Assembly (NCBI GenBank): GCA_947632625.1
Contig: CANRPZ010000039.1
Coordinates: forward strand, 1 to 11,115
Direction: 5' to 3'
DNA: 11,115 bases
Source: an uncultured Bacilli bacterium
GTDB taxonomy: Bacteria; Bacillota_I; Bacilli_A; RF39; UBA660
Shown: piece by piece, positions 1-6,144 of the stretch
Numbering within the stretch: the stretch's first letter is position 1
How the letters are laid out: the number at the start of each line of letters is the position of its first letter
Notes under the pieces: model-generated
Told to the model about the DNA's origin: nothing
What the model saw: only the letters and a program-made list of their open reading frames with translations
The model's database searches: none
Made by a program: the position numbers and the translations under genes

Positions 1-187
1 ATCTTTCAATATTATTATGATAATATTGCTGTTCTTCATCTTTTGTCCAGTTGAACATATCTCTTATATAAACATTATTTTTGATTATACCATTATTTCC
101 TAATTCTTTGTCATGGTTAATATAATCATTTAATAATACTTCATTAAAATTTGATAAAACATTATCAATATCTATACCTATACGCAT
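1..187 (-). CDS. Partial HAD-superfamily 5'-nucleotidase-like protein (N-terminal 62 residues)
   Basis: The frame is open from an ATG at 187 to the window edge, preceded by a good Shine-Dalgarno (AGAGGTGAG) about 3-4 bases upstream. The protein begins MRIGIDIDNVLSNFNE. The hydrophobic strand followed by D-I-D-N-V is HAD motif I (DxDxT/V), with D6 as expected nucleophile and D8 as general acid. A start this close to motif I and the following W/Y-rich stretch resemble the bacterial NT5C-type (5'(3')-deoxyribonucleotidase-like) group, which dephosphorylates nucleoside monophosphates; other HAD phosphatases cannot be excluded because motifs II-IV lie outside the window. It lies 209 bases downstream of secA on the same strand and has its own candidate promoter. 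Seen: motif I and start. Inferred: substrate class. Confidence 0.6.
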   Translation of the reverse strand, partial: MRIGIDIDNVLSNFNEVLLNDYINHDKELGNNGIIKNNVYIRDMFNWTKDEEQQYYHNNIER

Positions 188-229
188 ATCTCACCTCTTT
201 AGAAATATTAAAATATTTAAATAAAAAAT

Positions 230-314
230 GTTTGCATTAGAATATTCCTTAATTTATAAGGCATTATTCTCATTTTTGCAAACATTTAACTTTTTTGCAA
301 ACAATTTGCAAACA
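230..314. repeat. Cluster of TTTGCAAA palindromes (candidate operator)
   Basis: The perfect 8-base palindrome TTTGCAAA occurs at 275-282, 294-301 and 305-312, each extended to TTTGCAAACA on the plus strand. Centres are 19 and 11 bases apart, close to two and one helical turns. A fourth, degenerate half (TGTTTGCA, 230-237) lies in the predicted leader in inverted orientation. The first full copy covers the -35 box of the HAD-gene promoter. This is the arrangement of a repressor or activator site; no regulator family is recognised from the motif. Confidence 0.5.
253..281 (-). promoter_or_regulatory. Candidate promoter of the HAD-nucleotidase gene
   Basis: On the minus strand TTGCAA (276-281) is followed after 17 bases by TATAAA (253-258), a 4/6 and 5/6 match to the sigma-A boxes. 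The predicted transcript would have a leader of roughly 60 bases. The -35 box sits inside one of three TTTGCAAA palindromes, so a bound regulator would block or position the polymerase. Confidence 0.5.
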
Positions 315-371
315 AAATGCATTATTTTTAATATTATTTAGTAATTTTCATATTTCGTATTAGATCTCAAG

Positions 372-388
372 CCCTTTATTTATAAGGG
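372..388 (-). repeat. Short inverted repeat after secA, repeated near 247-261
   Basis: Just past the secA stop, CCCTT (372-376) pairs with AAGGG (384-388) around a 7-base loop. On the minus strand the core CCTTATAAATAAAGG (374-388) recurs as CCTTATAAATTAAGG at 247-261, differing at one base. Neither copy is followed by a U-tract on the minus strand, so I do not call a rho-independent terminator for secA; readthrough into the HAD gene is possible. Confidence 0.35.
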
Positions 389-396
389 ATTAATAC

Positions 397-2886
397 CTAC
401 TTTCCACAACAATTTTTATACTTTTTACCACTTCCACAAGGACATGGATCATTACGTCCAATTTTTTTCTCTGCTTTTTTAGGGGTTTGTTTTACTTTTT
501 CTTTTCCATCGTTTGCAACACCTTTAATTGTTTGTTTTCTTTCGGTATTTTGTTCAATATTGGCTTTAAGTAAGAAACTCGCTATATTCTCATCTATTTT
601 ATCAAGTAAATTTTCAAATAAATCAAAACCTTCCATTGTGTAAGCTTGAAGTGGATTTACTTGACCATAGCCACGTAGCATAATTCCTTCTTTTAAATGT
701 TCCATTTCACTTATATGATCAACCCATAAAGAATCTATAATTCTCAAAGTTATAGCACGTTCAAATTCATGGAAATTTGGAGCAACACTAATTTTCTTTT
801 CATAATCTTTTATAATACGATCTGTTAAATATTCTTCGATTTCTTCTTGTTTTTTATCTTTTAATTCATTAACATCGATAGGTTTATTTTTAACATAATT
901 CGTGTTGACAAATTCAACTATTTCGCTTTTATCGTCATCCGTCAAATAGCCTTCAGGCTCAATATGATTTTCAACCAAAGTTTTAATCGTATTTTTTAAT
1001 ATTTCTAAAATACTTTCGTGAATATTTTCATTATCTAAAACTTCATTTCTTTTTTCATATATAATTGTTCGTTGCTCATTAACTACGTTATCGTAATCAA
1101 GCAAACTTTTACGCATATCAAAGTTGTTACCTTCAACCTTTTTTTGAGCAGTTTCAATACTTTTGGTAATGGCTTTAGAACGAATGGATTGATCGTCCGT
1201 CATACCAAGACTTTGAACTACTTGCTTAATACGATCCGTACCAAACATACGCATTAAGTCATCATCAAAAGATACAAAGAATTGACTCGTACCAATATCT
1301 CCTTGACGACCACTACGACCACGTAATTGATTATCAATACGACGTGATTCATGTCTTTCTGTACCTATAACATATAAGCCTCCTAGCTCTTTTGTTTCTT
1401 CGGTAAGCTTAATATCGGTTCCACGACCTGCCATATTGGTTGCAATGGTAATAGCACCTTTTTCTCCAGCTTTTGCAATAATTTCTGCTTCTCTTTCGTG
1501 GTTTTTGGCATTTAAAACCTCATGTTTTAACCCAGCTTTTGTAAGTAATTTACTTAAATGTTCGTTTGCTTCTACCGAAATAGTACCAACTAGAATAGGT
1601 TGCCCTGTTGAATGAATTTCTTTAATCGTATTTACGATTGCTTTGTATTTTCCATTCATAGTAGCATAAACCAAATCTGGTAAATCAACACGAGCAATTG
1701 GTTTATTTGTTGGAATTTGAATAACGTACATATTATAAATGTTTCTAAATTCTTCTTCTTCGGTTTTAGCTGTACCTGTCATACCAGATAGTTTTTCATA
1801 CATTCTAAATAAATTTTGGAATGTTATGGTTGCCATTGTTTTGGTTTCAACATTAATTGTTACCTTTTCTTTTGCTTCTATTGCTTGATGAAGCCCATCA
1901 CTAAATTGACGTCCTTGCATTAAACGTCCAGTAAATTGATCAACAATAATGACTTGATCGTCACTTACGACATAATCAATATCTTTTTTAAAAGCATAAT
2001 TAGCTTTTAGAGCTTGATTTACATGATGAACTAAATTTGTATTGTTGATATCATACAAATTATCCACATGGAAAAACTTTTCAATTTTTTTACTACCCGC
2101 TTCTGTTAGGGAAACGTTTTTTATTTTTTCATCAATCGTGTAATCTTCTTCATTAATTAAGTTTTTAACAGAACGATCAGCATCTACATATAAAGAGCCA
2201 TTATTAGCTTGACCACCAGAAATGATTAAAGGTGTTCTTGCTTCATCGATTAAAATAGAGTCAACCTCATCTACAATACAAAAATGAAGCGGTCTTTGTA
2301 CTCTATCTTTAGCATCCACAACCATATTATCTCTTAAGTAATCAAATCCTATTTCATTATTTGTAGAATATAAAATATCACAAGCATAGGCTTCTTGCTT
2401 TTCTTTTGGAGATAAATCACGTAGGTTTAGACCAACAGTTAAGCCAAGAAATCTAAAAATATTGCCCATCCATTCAGAGTCACGTTTTGCCAAAAATTCA
2501 TTTACCGTAACAATATGTACGCCTTTACCTGTTAAAGCATTTAAATAAGCTGGCATCGTTTCTGTTAATGTTTTACCTTCACCTGTTTTCATTTCCGCTA
2601 TATTGCCAAAATGAATAGCAAGTCCACCAAGAATTTGAACATAAAATGGTTTTTCACCAATAACACGGAATGCAGCTTCACGCACTACGGCAAAAGCAGG
2701 AACGATTAACTCATCCAAAGATGTTCCATTTTCTAATTCTTTCTTAAATCCTTCCGTTTTCTTTTTTAAATCCTCGTCGGATAATTTTTGCATTTCTTCA
2801 TCTAGAGCTACAATTTTATTTGCAATCCCTTCAAATCTTTTTAATTCTTTGTACTCGGAATCAATTAATTTTCTTAAAAATCCCAT
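397..2886 (-). CDS. secA: Protein translocase motor ATPase SecA
   Basis: SecA drives post-translational export of preproteins through SecYEG at the cytoplasmic membrane by ATP hydrolysis. The 829 residues are within the usual Firmicute length. Visible landmarks: Walker A MKTGEGKT (99-106) after the GGLAIHFGNIAEM stretch; Walker B/DEAD-like IVDEVDSILIDEARTPL (204-220); the second RecA-fold motif ATNMAGRGTDI; the QLRGRSGRQGD motif; IDSLWVDHISEMEHLKEGI of the helical scaffold; and a C-terminal zinc-binding SEC-C tail with C-P-C and the C-C pair in GRNDPCPCGSGKKYKNCC, used for SecB or ribosome contact. The ATG at 2886 has AAGGTGAG seven bases upstream. It follows hpf, an order common in Firmicutes; prfB, often next, is not downstream here. 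It has its own extended -10 promoter. Confidence 0.98.
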   Translation of the reverse strand: MGFLRKLIDSEYKELKRFEGIANKIVALDEEMQKLSDEDLKKKTEGFKKELENGTSLDELIVPAFAVVREAAFRVIGEKPFYVQILGGLAIHFGNIAEMKTGEGKTLTETMPAYLNALTGKGVHIVTVNEFLAKRDSEWMGNIFRFLGLTVGLNLRDLSPKEKQEAYACDILYSTNNEIGFDYLRDNMVVDAKDRVQRPLHFCIVDEVDSILIDEARTPLIISGGQANNGSLYVDADRSVKNLINEEDYTIDEKIKNVSLTEAGSKKIEKFFHVDNLYDINNTNLVHHVNQALKANYAFKKDIDYVVSDDQVIIVDQFTGRLMQGRQFSDGLHQAIEAKEKVTINVETKTMATITFQNLFRMYEKLSGMTGTAKTEEEEFRNIYNMYVIQIPTNKPIARVDLPDLVYATMNGKYKAIVNTIKEIHSTGQPILVGTISVEANEHLSKLLTKAGLKHEVLNAKNHEREAEIIAKAGEKGAITIATNMAGRGTDIKLTEETKELGGLYVIGTERHESRRIDNQLRGRSGRQGDIGTSQFFVSFDDDLMRMFGTDRIKQVVQSLGMTDDQSIRSKAITKSIETAQKKVEGNNFDMRKSLLDYDNVVNEQRTIIYEKRNEVLDNENIHESILEILKNTIKTLVENHIEPEGYLTDDDKSEIVEFVNTNYVKNKPIDVNELKDKKQEEIEEYLTDRIIKDYEKKISVAPNFHEFERAITLRIIDSLWVDHISEMEHLKEGIMLRGYGQVNPLQAYTMEGFDLFENLLDKIDENIASFLLKANIEQNTERKQTIKGVANDGKEKVKQTPKKAEKKIGRNDPCPCGSGKKYKNCCGK

Positions 2887-2911
2887 CTTGTCTCACCTTC
2901 CACTGCCATGT

Positions 2912-2920
2912 ATTATAACA
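2912..2920 (-). promoter_or_regulatory. Extended -10 promoter of secA
   Basis: The minus strand reads TGTTATAAT, a perfect -10 (2912-2917) with the TGn extension. At 17 bases upstream the -35 is poor (TTTAGT). The predicted start lies about 20 bases before the secA ATG. It is separated from hpf by a strong terminator, so secA is probably transcribed independently of hpf. Confidence 0.7.
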
Positions 2921-2961
2921 TAGTTCTAATTAAAACTAAAGTTTTTTAGTTCCCATAAAAT

Positions 2962-2988
2962 AAAAAAAGAAGTAAATTTCTTTACTTC
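2962..2988 (-). terminator. Rho-independent terminator of hpf
   Basis: A perfect 8-base stem GAAGTAAA (2969-2976) / TTTACTTC (2981-2988) encloses a 4-base loop. On the minus strand it is followed by seven T. The hpf stop codon (2982-2984) lies inside the 5' arm of the hairpin. Confidence 0.9.
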
Positions 2989-3512
2989 ACATTTAGAATA
3001 CCATATTTTCCATCTTTTCTTTTATATAAAACGGATACACATTCTTCATTAACATTTTTAAAAACAAAGAAATCATGATCTAACAATTCAGTTTGTAAAA
3101 TAGCCTCTTCTTCATCCATAGGTTTCATTTCAACATTTTTCCTTTTTACTATCTTACTATCATTTTCTTCTTCATTTTCAATTTCAAAATTAAGATTTAA
3201 TCCAACCTCGTTATTTTTATATTTATTTTTTATTCTTGTTTTGTTTTTTCGGATTTGTCTTTCTAATTTATCAACAACTAAATCAATTGCCGCATATAAA
3301 TCGTTATGTCTTTCTTCAGCACGTAATGTAAATTTTGATGTTGGTATGGTAACCTCTATTATTTGTTCTAGATTTTGAACTTTAACATTCACATATGCCT
3401 TTATATCTTTTGGTGTTTCGAAATATTTATTAAGCCTATCAAATTTTTCTGTTACATAGTCCCTAATAGCATCAGTAACAACAATTTTATCCCCTCTTAT
3501 ACTTATTTCCAT
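2982..3512 (-). CDS. hpf: Long-form ribosome hibernation promoting factor
   Basis: Long HPF binds the 30S decoding region and pairs two 70S ribosomes into inactive 100S dimers during slow growth. The 176-residue length shows both parts: an N-terminal S30AE domain (about 1-100, with MEISIRGDKIVVTDAIRDYVTEKF and the basic VDKLERQIRKNKTRIKNK stretch that contacts rRNA) and, after an acidic linker, the C-terminal dimerisation domain (about 125-176, with MKPMDEEEAILQTELLDHDFFVF and YKRKDGKYGILN). Start ATG at 3512 has AGGTGA seven bases upstream. It lies between csp and secA; hpf next to secA is a conserved Firmicute pair. An extended -10 promoter is immediately upstream and a terminator overlaps its end, so it is a single-gene unit. 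Confidence 0.96.
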   Translation of the reverse strand: MEISIRGDKIVVTDAIRDYVTEKFDRLNKYFETPKDIKAYVNVKVQNLEQIIEVTIPTSKFTLRAEERHNDLYAAIDLVVDKLERQIRKNKTRIKNKYKNNEVGLNLNFEIENEEENDSKIVKRKNVEMKPMDEEEAILQTELLDHDFFVFKNVNEECVSVLYKRKDGKYGILNVK

Positions 3513-3533
3513 ATTTTCACCTACCTTATAAAA

Positions 3534-3542
3534 ATTATATCA
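3534..3542 (-). promoter_or_regulatory. Extended -10 promoter of hpf
   Basis: TGATATAAT on the minus strand gives a perfect -10 (3534-3539) with a TGn extension. The -35 position falls in the U-tract of the csp terminator and matches poorly, so the promoter likely relies on the extended -10. Confidence 0.65.
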
Positions 3543-3551
3543 TACAAAATT

Positions 3552-3575
3552 AAAAAAAACTACTAAACAGTAGTT
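3552..3575 (-). terminator. Rho-independent terminator of csp
   Basis: A perfect 7-base stem AACTACT (3558-3564 on plus) / AGTAGTT (3569-3575) with a 4-base loop is followed on the minus strand by a T-run (eight T including the last stem bases). The csp stop codon (3563-3565) sits across the stem-loop junction. Confidence 0.88.
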
Positions 3576-3775
3576 AATTCTGTGGAAACAACATCTACAG
3601 CTTGTAAACCTTTGGACGTTTCAATTAGCTTAAAGTCAACGATATCGCCTTCTTTTAAAGTTTTGTAGCCTTCTTTAGCTATAGCTGAATAATGAACAAA
3701 GATATCTTCTAAGTCGTTACATTCAATAAAGCCATAGCCTTTTTCATTATTAAACCACTTTACTTTACCACGCAT
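3563..3775 (-). CDS. Cold-shock domain protein (Csp)
   Basis: A 70-residue OB-fold single-stranded nucleic-acid-binding protein of the CspA/CspB family, which acts as an RNA chaperone. RNP1 is KGYGFIE (about 13-19) and RNP2 is DIFVHYSAI (about 25-33), with the conserved start MRGKVKWFNNEKGYGFI. I place the start at 3775, not at the upstream in-frame ATG at 3799, because the family begins at MRGKVKWF and AAGAGGTG lies seven to eight bases before this ATG. The extra C-terminal residues STELTTV are coded within the terminator hairpin. Transcribed divergently from agrB. Confidence 0.95.
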   Translation of the reverse strand: MRGKVKWFNNEKGYGFIECNDLEDIFVHYSAIAKEGYKTLKEGDIVDFKLIETSKGLQAVDVVSTELTTV

Positions 3776-3822
3776 TACAACACCTCTTTTCCTTATCATT
3801 ACTATTTACTGCTTACAAATTA

Positions 3823-3851
3823 AACATACCACTAATGGGCTATGCATACAA
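3823..3851 (-). promoter_or_regulatory. Candidate promoter of csp
   Basis: On the minus strand TTGTAT (3846-3851), 17 bases, then TATGTT (3823-3828) with TGG directly before it (extended -10). The leader would be about 40 bases, shorter than the long thermosensing leaders of enterobacterial cspA. The match is moderate. Confidence 0.4.
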
Positions 3852-3951
3852 CAAAATACGTTCGACAAATTTTGCAATCAAGCTTTTTGGTTCCAAATGT
3901 TCGAAAAAATGTCTTATTTTTAAATATTTGTTAAAAATTTGCCTTGCAACT

Positions 3952-3981
3952 ACATTTTAGACAAAAAAAGAGGCATTTCGG
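3952..3981 (+). promoter_or_regulatory. Candidate AgrA (LytTR) operator upstream of agrB
   Basis: Two nine-base direct repeats, ACATTTTAG (3952-3960) and GCATTTCGG (3973-3981), are separated by exactly 12 bases. This is the 9-12-9 geometry of AgrA-type LytTR sites; the first copy matches the staphylococcal ACAGTTAAG at 7 of 9 positions, the second only at 5. Similarity extends to 15 bases (3953-3967 against 3974-3988, 12 identical). The right repeat ends ten bases before the -35 position of the agrB promoter, as in other LytTR-activated promoters. Confidence 0.6.
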
Positions 3982-4010
3982 ACGAAAAGCATTTTTTTTG
4001 ATTAAAAAAG

Positions 4011-4019
4011 TGCTATGAT
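4011..4019 (+). promoter_or_regulatory. Promoter of agrBD
   Basis: TGCTATGAT gives an extended -10 (TATGAT, 4014-4019). At 17 bases upstream the -35 is only a T-run, typical of a promoter that needs an activator. The predicted transcription start (about 4025) leaves a leader of only about 11 bases, just enough to include the GGTGG ribosome binding site of agrB. Confidence 0.5.
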
Positions 4020-4035
4020 ATTTGACGGTGGTAGT

Positions 4036-4632
4036 ATGAAAAATGCGTTTGTAAATTCTTCACTTAATTATTTAATAAAAAATAATGCTTGTAGTGAAAA
4101 ACAAAAAAACATTTTTCGATATACTTTAGAATCCCTCTATTCGATGATTACTAAAACAGCTACAGTATTAATTTTATCTGTTTTTATAAAAACTTTTCCT
4201 CTAACCCTCTTAATGATTCTTTTGTATTCTATATTAAGAGGCTTTGCTTTCGGAATTCATGCAACTAAAAATCTTTATTGTTGGATTACTACCTTAAGCG
4301 TATATGTCATTATTCCATTAACTATTAAATTTATAACGATTCCATTAAATATAATTTATGGTTTAGAGGCAATCTTTTTTATAGCGCTATTTCTTTGGGC
4401 TCCGGCTGATACCCCAGCAAGACCTTTACTAAATACCAAAAAGCGAAAATCAAATAAAATAATTACTTTATTTTTAGCAACTCTTTATATAGTAAGTACA
4501 CTTTATTTTAAAAATGAAAATTATTATGAAATTATTTTCTTTATACTAGGAATGGAAGCGGTTTGTGTTTGTCCTTTAACTTATATGATATTTCATATTC
4601 CTTATAATAATTATAAAGTTTATAAAAAGTAA
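4036..4632 (+). CDS. agrB: AgrB-type peptide-processing and export membrane protease
   Basis: AgrB is an integral membrane cysteine protease that cuts the C-terminal tail from AgrD, forms the peptide macrocycle and takes part in its export. The 198-residue protein (start at 4036) has the catalytic pair H75 and C82 in GIHATKNLYC, with the seven-residue His-to-Cys spacing of staphylococcal AgrB. About four to six hydrophobic segments follow the N-terminal amphipathic part (near 42-67, 84-110, 112-125, 142-160, 167-187). I prefer ATG 4036 over the upstream in-frame ATG 4015, because GGTGG precedes it at 4027-4031 and 4015 has no ribosome binding site and lies within the -10 box. agrD follows 57 bases downstream. 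Confidence 0.93.
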   Translation: MKNAFVNSSLNYLIKNNACSEKQKNIFRYTLESLYSMITKTATVLILSVFIKTFPLTLLMILLYSILRGFAFGIHATKNLYCWITTLSVYVIIPLTIKFITIPLNIIYGLEAIFFIALFLWAPADTPARPLLNTKKRKSNKIITLFLATLYIVSTLYFKNENYYEIIFFILGMEAVCVCPLTYMIFHIPYNNYKVYKK

Positions 4633-4689
4633 TTGTGGTTTAAATAATTTTATATATATTTAAACAAAATAGAAAGGAGGTTAGTAGTA

Positions 4690-4809
4690 ATGGCTCATAT
4701 ATTAGCAACTGTATTATCTGCTTTAGCAGGAGTTGTAAACAATGGTGTTTCAACTTTTACTTGGACTGGATTCTGGGATGAAACTGAATGTCCTGAAGAA
4801 ATGCTTTAA
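4690..4809 (+). CDS. agrD: AgrD-type autoinducer propeptide, atypical core
   Basis: A 39-residue precursor directly behind agrB, with the strongest ribosome binding site of the window (AAAGGAGG, 4673-4680, nine bases before the ATG). It has the three AgrD parts: an amphipathic N-terminal helix (1-20), a core (about 21-29, STFTWTGFW), and an acidic C-terminal recognition tail (30-39, DETECPEEML) of the D-E-x-E-x-P-x-E type that AgrB removes. By this alignment the peptide ends at W29. The ring-forming residue of staphylococcal AgrDs, five from the end, is here W25 rather than Cys or Ser. The only Cys (C34) is in the tail. S21 could give a nine-residue lactone like enterococcal GBAP; T24 or T26 are other candidates. 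Identity as AgrD is firm from context; the mature peptide is inference. Confidence 0.85.
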   Translation: MAHILATVLSALAGVVNNGVSTFTWTGFWDETECPEEML

Positions 4810-4833
4810 TAAAGTATTTTAAATAATCTATTT

Positions 4834-4874
4834 AAAAAAACAAAGGCTTCGTTACTTAGCGAAGCTTTTTGTTT
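4834..4874. terminator. Bidirectional terminator shared by agrD and agrC
   Basis: GCTTCG (4846-4851) pairs with CGAAGC (4860-4865) around an eight-base loop. A T-rich tract follows on the plus strand (4866-4874) and a seven-T tract on the minus strand (4834-4840). The agrC stop codon (4852-4854) is in the loop and its last codons form one arm. Confidence 0.9.
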
Positions 4875-6144
4875 TACCCTCTTTCTTTATTTTAAGTTCA
4901 ATAAAATAAAAATCATTTATAATGGATATTCTTTCTTTAATTATTTTATTATTTTTAATTGAAAACAGCCCTAATCCACTTCCGCGATTCTTGGTAGAAT
5001 AGTATTTTTTACCTAATTCTTCAATATCGATGCTATTTTTAAAATTATTTCCCACTTTAATATAAATATTTTCCATATCCTCATATAAGTCCATAGAAAC
5101 TACGGGATTTTCTAAATTCTCACAAGCTTCTATAGCATTGTCAAGTGCGATTCCTAGGCATTCTGATGTACAATTAAAAATTTTAGGACTTAACTTTTCA
5201 AATGGATCATTTTTTATATCATTACTAATAATAAATTCAATTTTTGCATTATATAATTTTTCTGTAACGATTCCTTTTATACCTCTTGGAACGTTATATA
5301 AATTATTGTTTTTTATCGTTATTGTTGACTCTTCATTTAATAAATCATTAATTAAGGAATTTACTTTTTTATTGCCATAAGATTTTATTGCATTTAATTT
5401 ATTTTTTATATTATGTTGATATATTTTATATTCTTCTAAAAAATGACTATATTTATTATTATATTCTACGAGTCTTTTATTGGCATTCTTTAATATATAT
5501 TCTTTTGATTTTGAACTAAAGATTAATAAAGTAAAAATAAAATACAATAGACTTAAAATTAAAACCCAAAAAATAGAATCCTTTGTAGAAAAATTTAAAA
5601 TATTTAATGTCCCAAGCGGAAAACTAGCAAAAAAAAGTAAATATATGATGTGTATGATTTTAATGTTATTATTTAAATTATAAATAATGTTATTTAAAAA
5701 TTTTTTAATCGGTTTTATTGAGACTAAAACAAATATTACAAATTCAACTAATGCAGAAAGAAATATTTTTATAAATGTAAAAGGGATAACGGCAGCATAA
5801 TCATTTAAGAGTCCAAATAAATTAAATATATTTGTAAATACAATTTCCATTAGTATAATGCCAGCGTATATAATAAAATAGGTTATGATAATTTTACTTG
5901 TACTATCTTTATAAATAATCTTAAACATTATACAAAAAATGATAGTTAAAATTATTATTTTTATCCAAACATTATTATAACTATTGTTAATTAATACTAA
6001 AAATGCAGTTATTAAAATTGTTACTACATTTCTTTTATTTAATTCAAGTTTATAATTATTAATTTTCAAGTAATATAAATTATAGAAAATTACCGAAATT
6101 AATACCGATATAAAGTATGGAATCAAATTAACTATTTCTTTCAT
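4852..6144 (-). CDS. agrC: AgrC-type quorum-sensing histidine kinase
   Basis: A 430-residue membrane sensor kinase of the HPK10/AgrC class. Six to seven hydrophobic segments fill residues 5-210 (near 7-26, 41-56, 61-78, 85-108, 117-143, 163-184, 190-211) and would form the peptide-sensing domain. A helical linker leads to the dimerisation helix with the phospho-accepting H244 in IYQHNIKNKLNAI. The GHKL ATPase domain has the N box at LDNAIEA (N336) and the G box at GSGLGLFSIKNN (388-399). The start overlaps the end of agrA by 17 bases and has no clear ribosome binding site, so translation is probably coupled to agrA. It is convergent with agrBD, unlike the single BDCA operon of staphylococci. 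Confidence 0.92.
   Translation of the reverse strand: MKEIVNLIPYFISVLISVIFYNLYYLKINNYKLELNKRNVVTILITAFLVLINNSYNNVWIKIIILTIIFCIMFKIIYKDSTSKIIITYFIIYAGIILMEIVFTNIFNLFGLLNDYAAVIPFTFIKIFLSALVEFVIFVLVSIKPIKKFLNNIIYNLNNNIKIIHIIYLLFFASFPLGTLNILNFSTKDSIFWVLILSLLYFIFTLLIFSSKSKEYILKNANKRLVEYNNKYSHFLEEYKIYQHNIKNKLNAIKSYGNKKVNSLINDLLNEESTITIKNNNLYNVPRGIKGIVTEKLYNAKIEFIISNDIKNDPFEKLSPKIFNCTSECLGIALDNAIEACENLENPVVSMDLYEDMENIYIKVGNNFKNSIDIEELGKKYYSTKNRGSGLGLFSIKNNKIIKERISIINDFYFIELKIKKEGKTKSFAK

Noticed and set aside
372..388. Hairpin after secA as a rho-independent terminator
   Set aside because: Five-pair stem and no T-run on the minus strand downstream.
3776..3799. Upstream in-frame ATG extending Csp by eight residues
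   Set aside because: The family starts at MRGKVKWF and the AAGAGGTG motif serves the inner ATG.
3858..3909. GTTCGACAAA (3860) and GTTCGAAAAA (3899) in the csp-agrB gap, resembling CGAAC half-sites of LexA or further LytTR repeats
   Set aside because: No CGAAC-N4-GTTCG dyad is present, and the 39-base spacing fits neither LexA nor the 21-base LytTR period.
4015..4035. Upstream ATG giving AgrB seven more residues
   Set aside because: There is no ribosome binding site before it and it lies inside the predicted -10 box; ATG 4036 has GGTGG.
5138..5683. Plus-strand open frames of 60-80 codons inside agrC, and similar ones inside secA, hpf, spoIIQ and agrA
   Set aside because: They lie antisense to well-supported genes, lack ribosome binding sites and show no recognisable protein features; they result from the low GC content.
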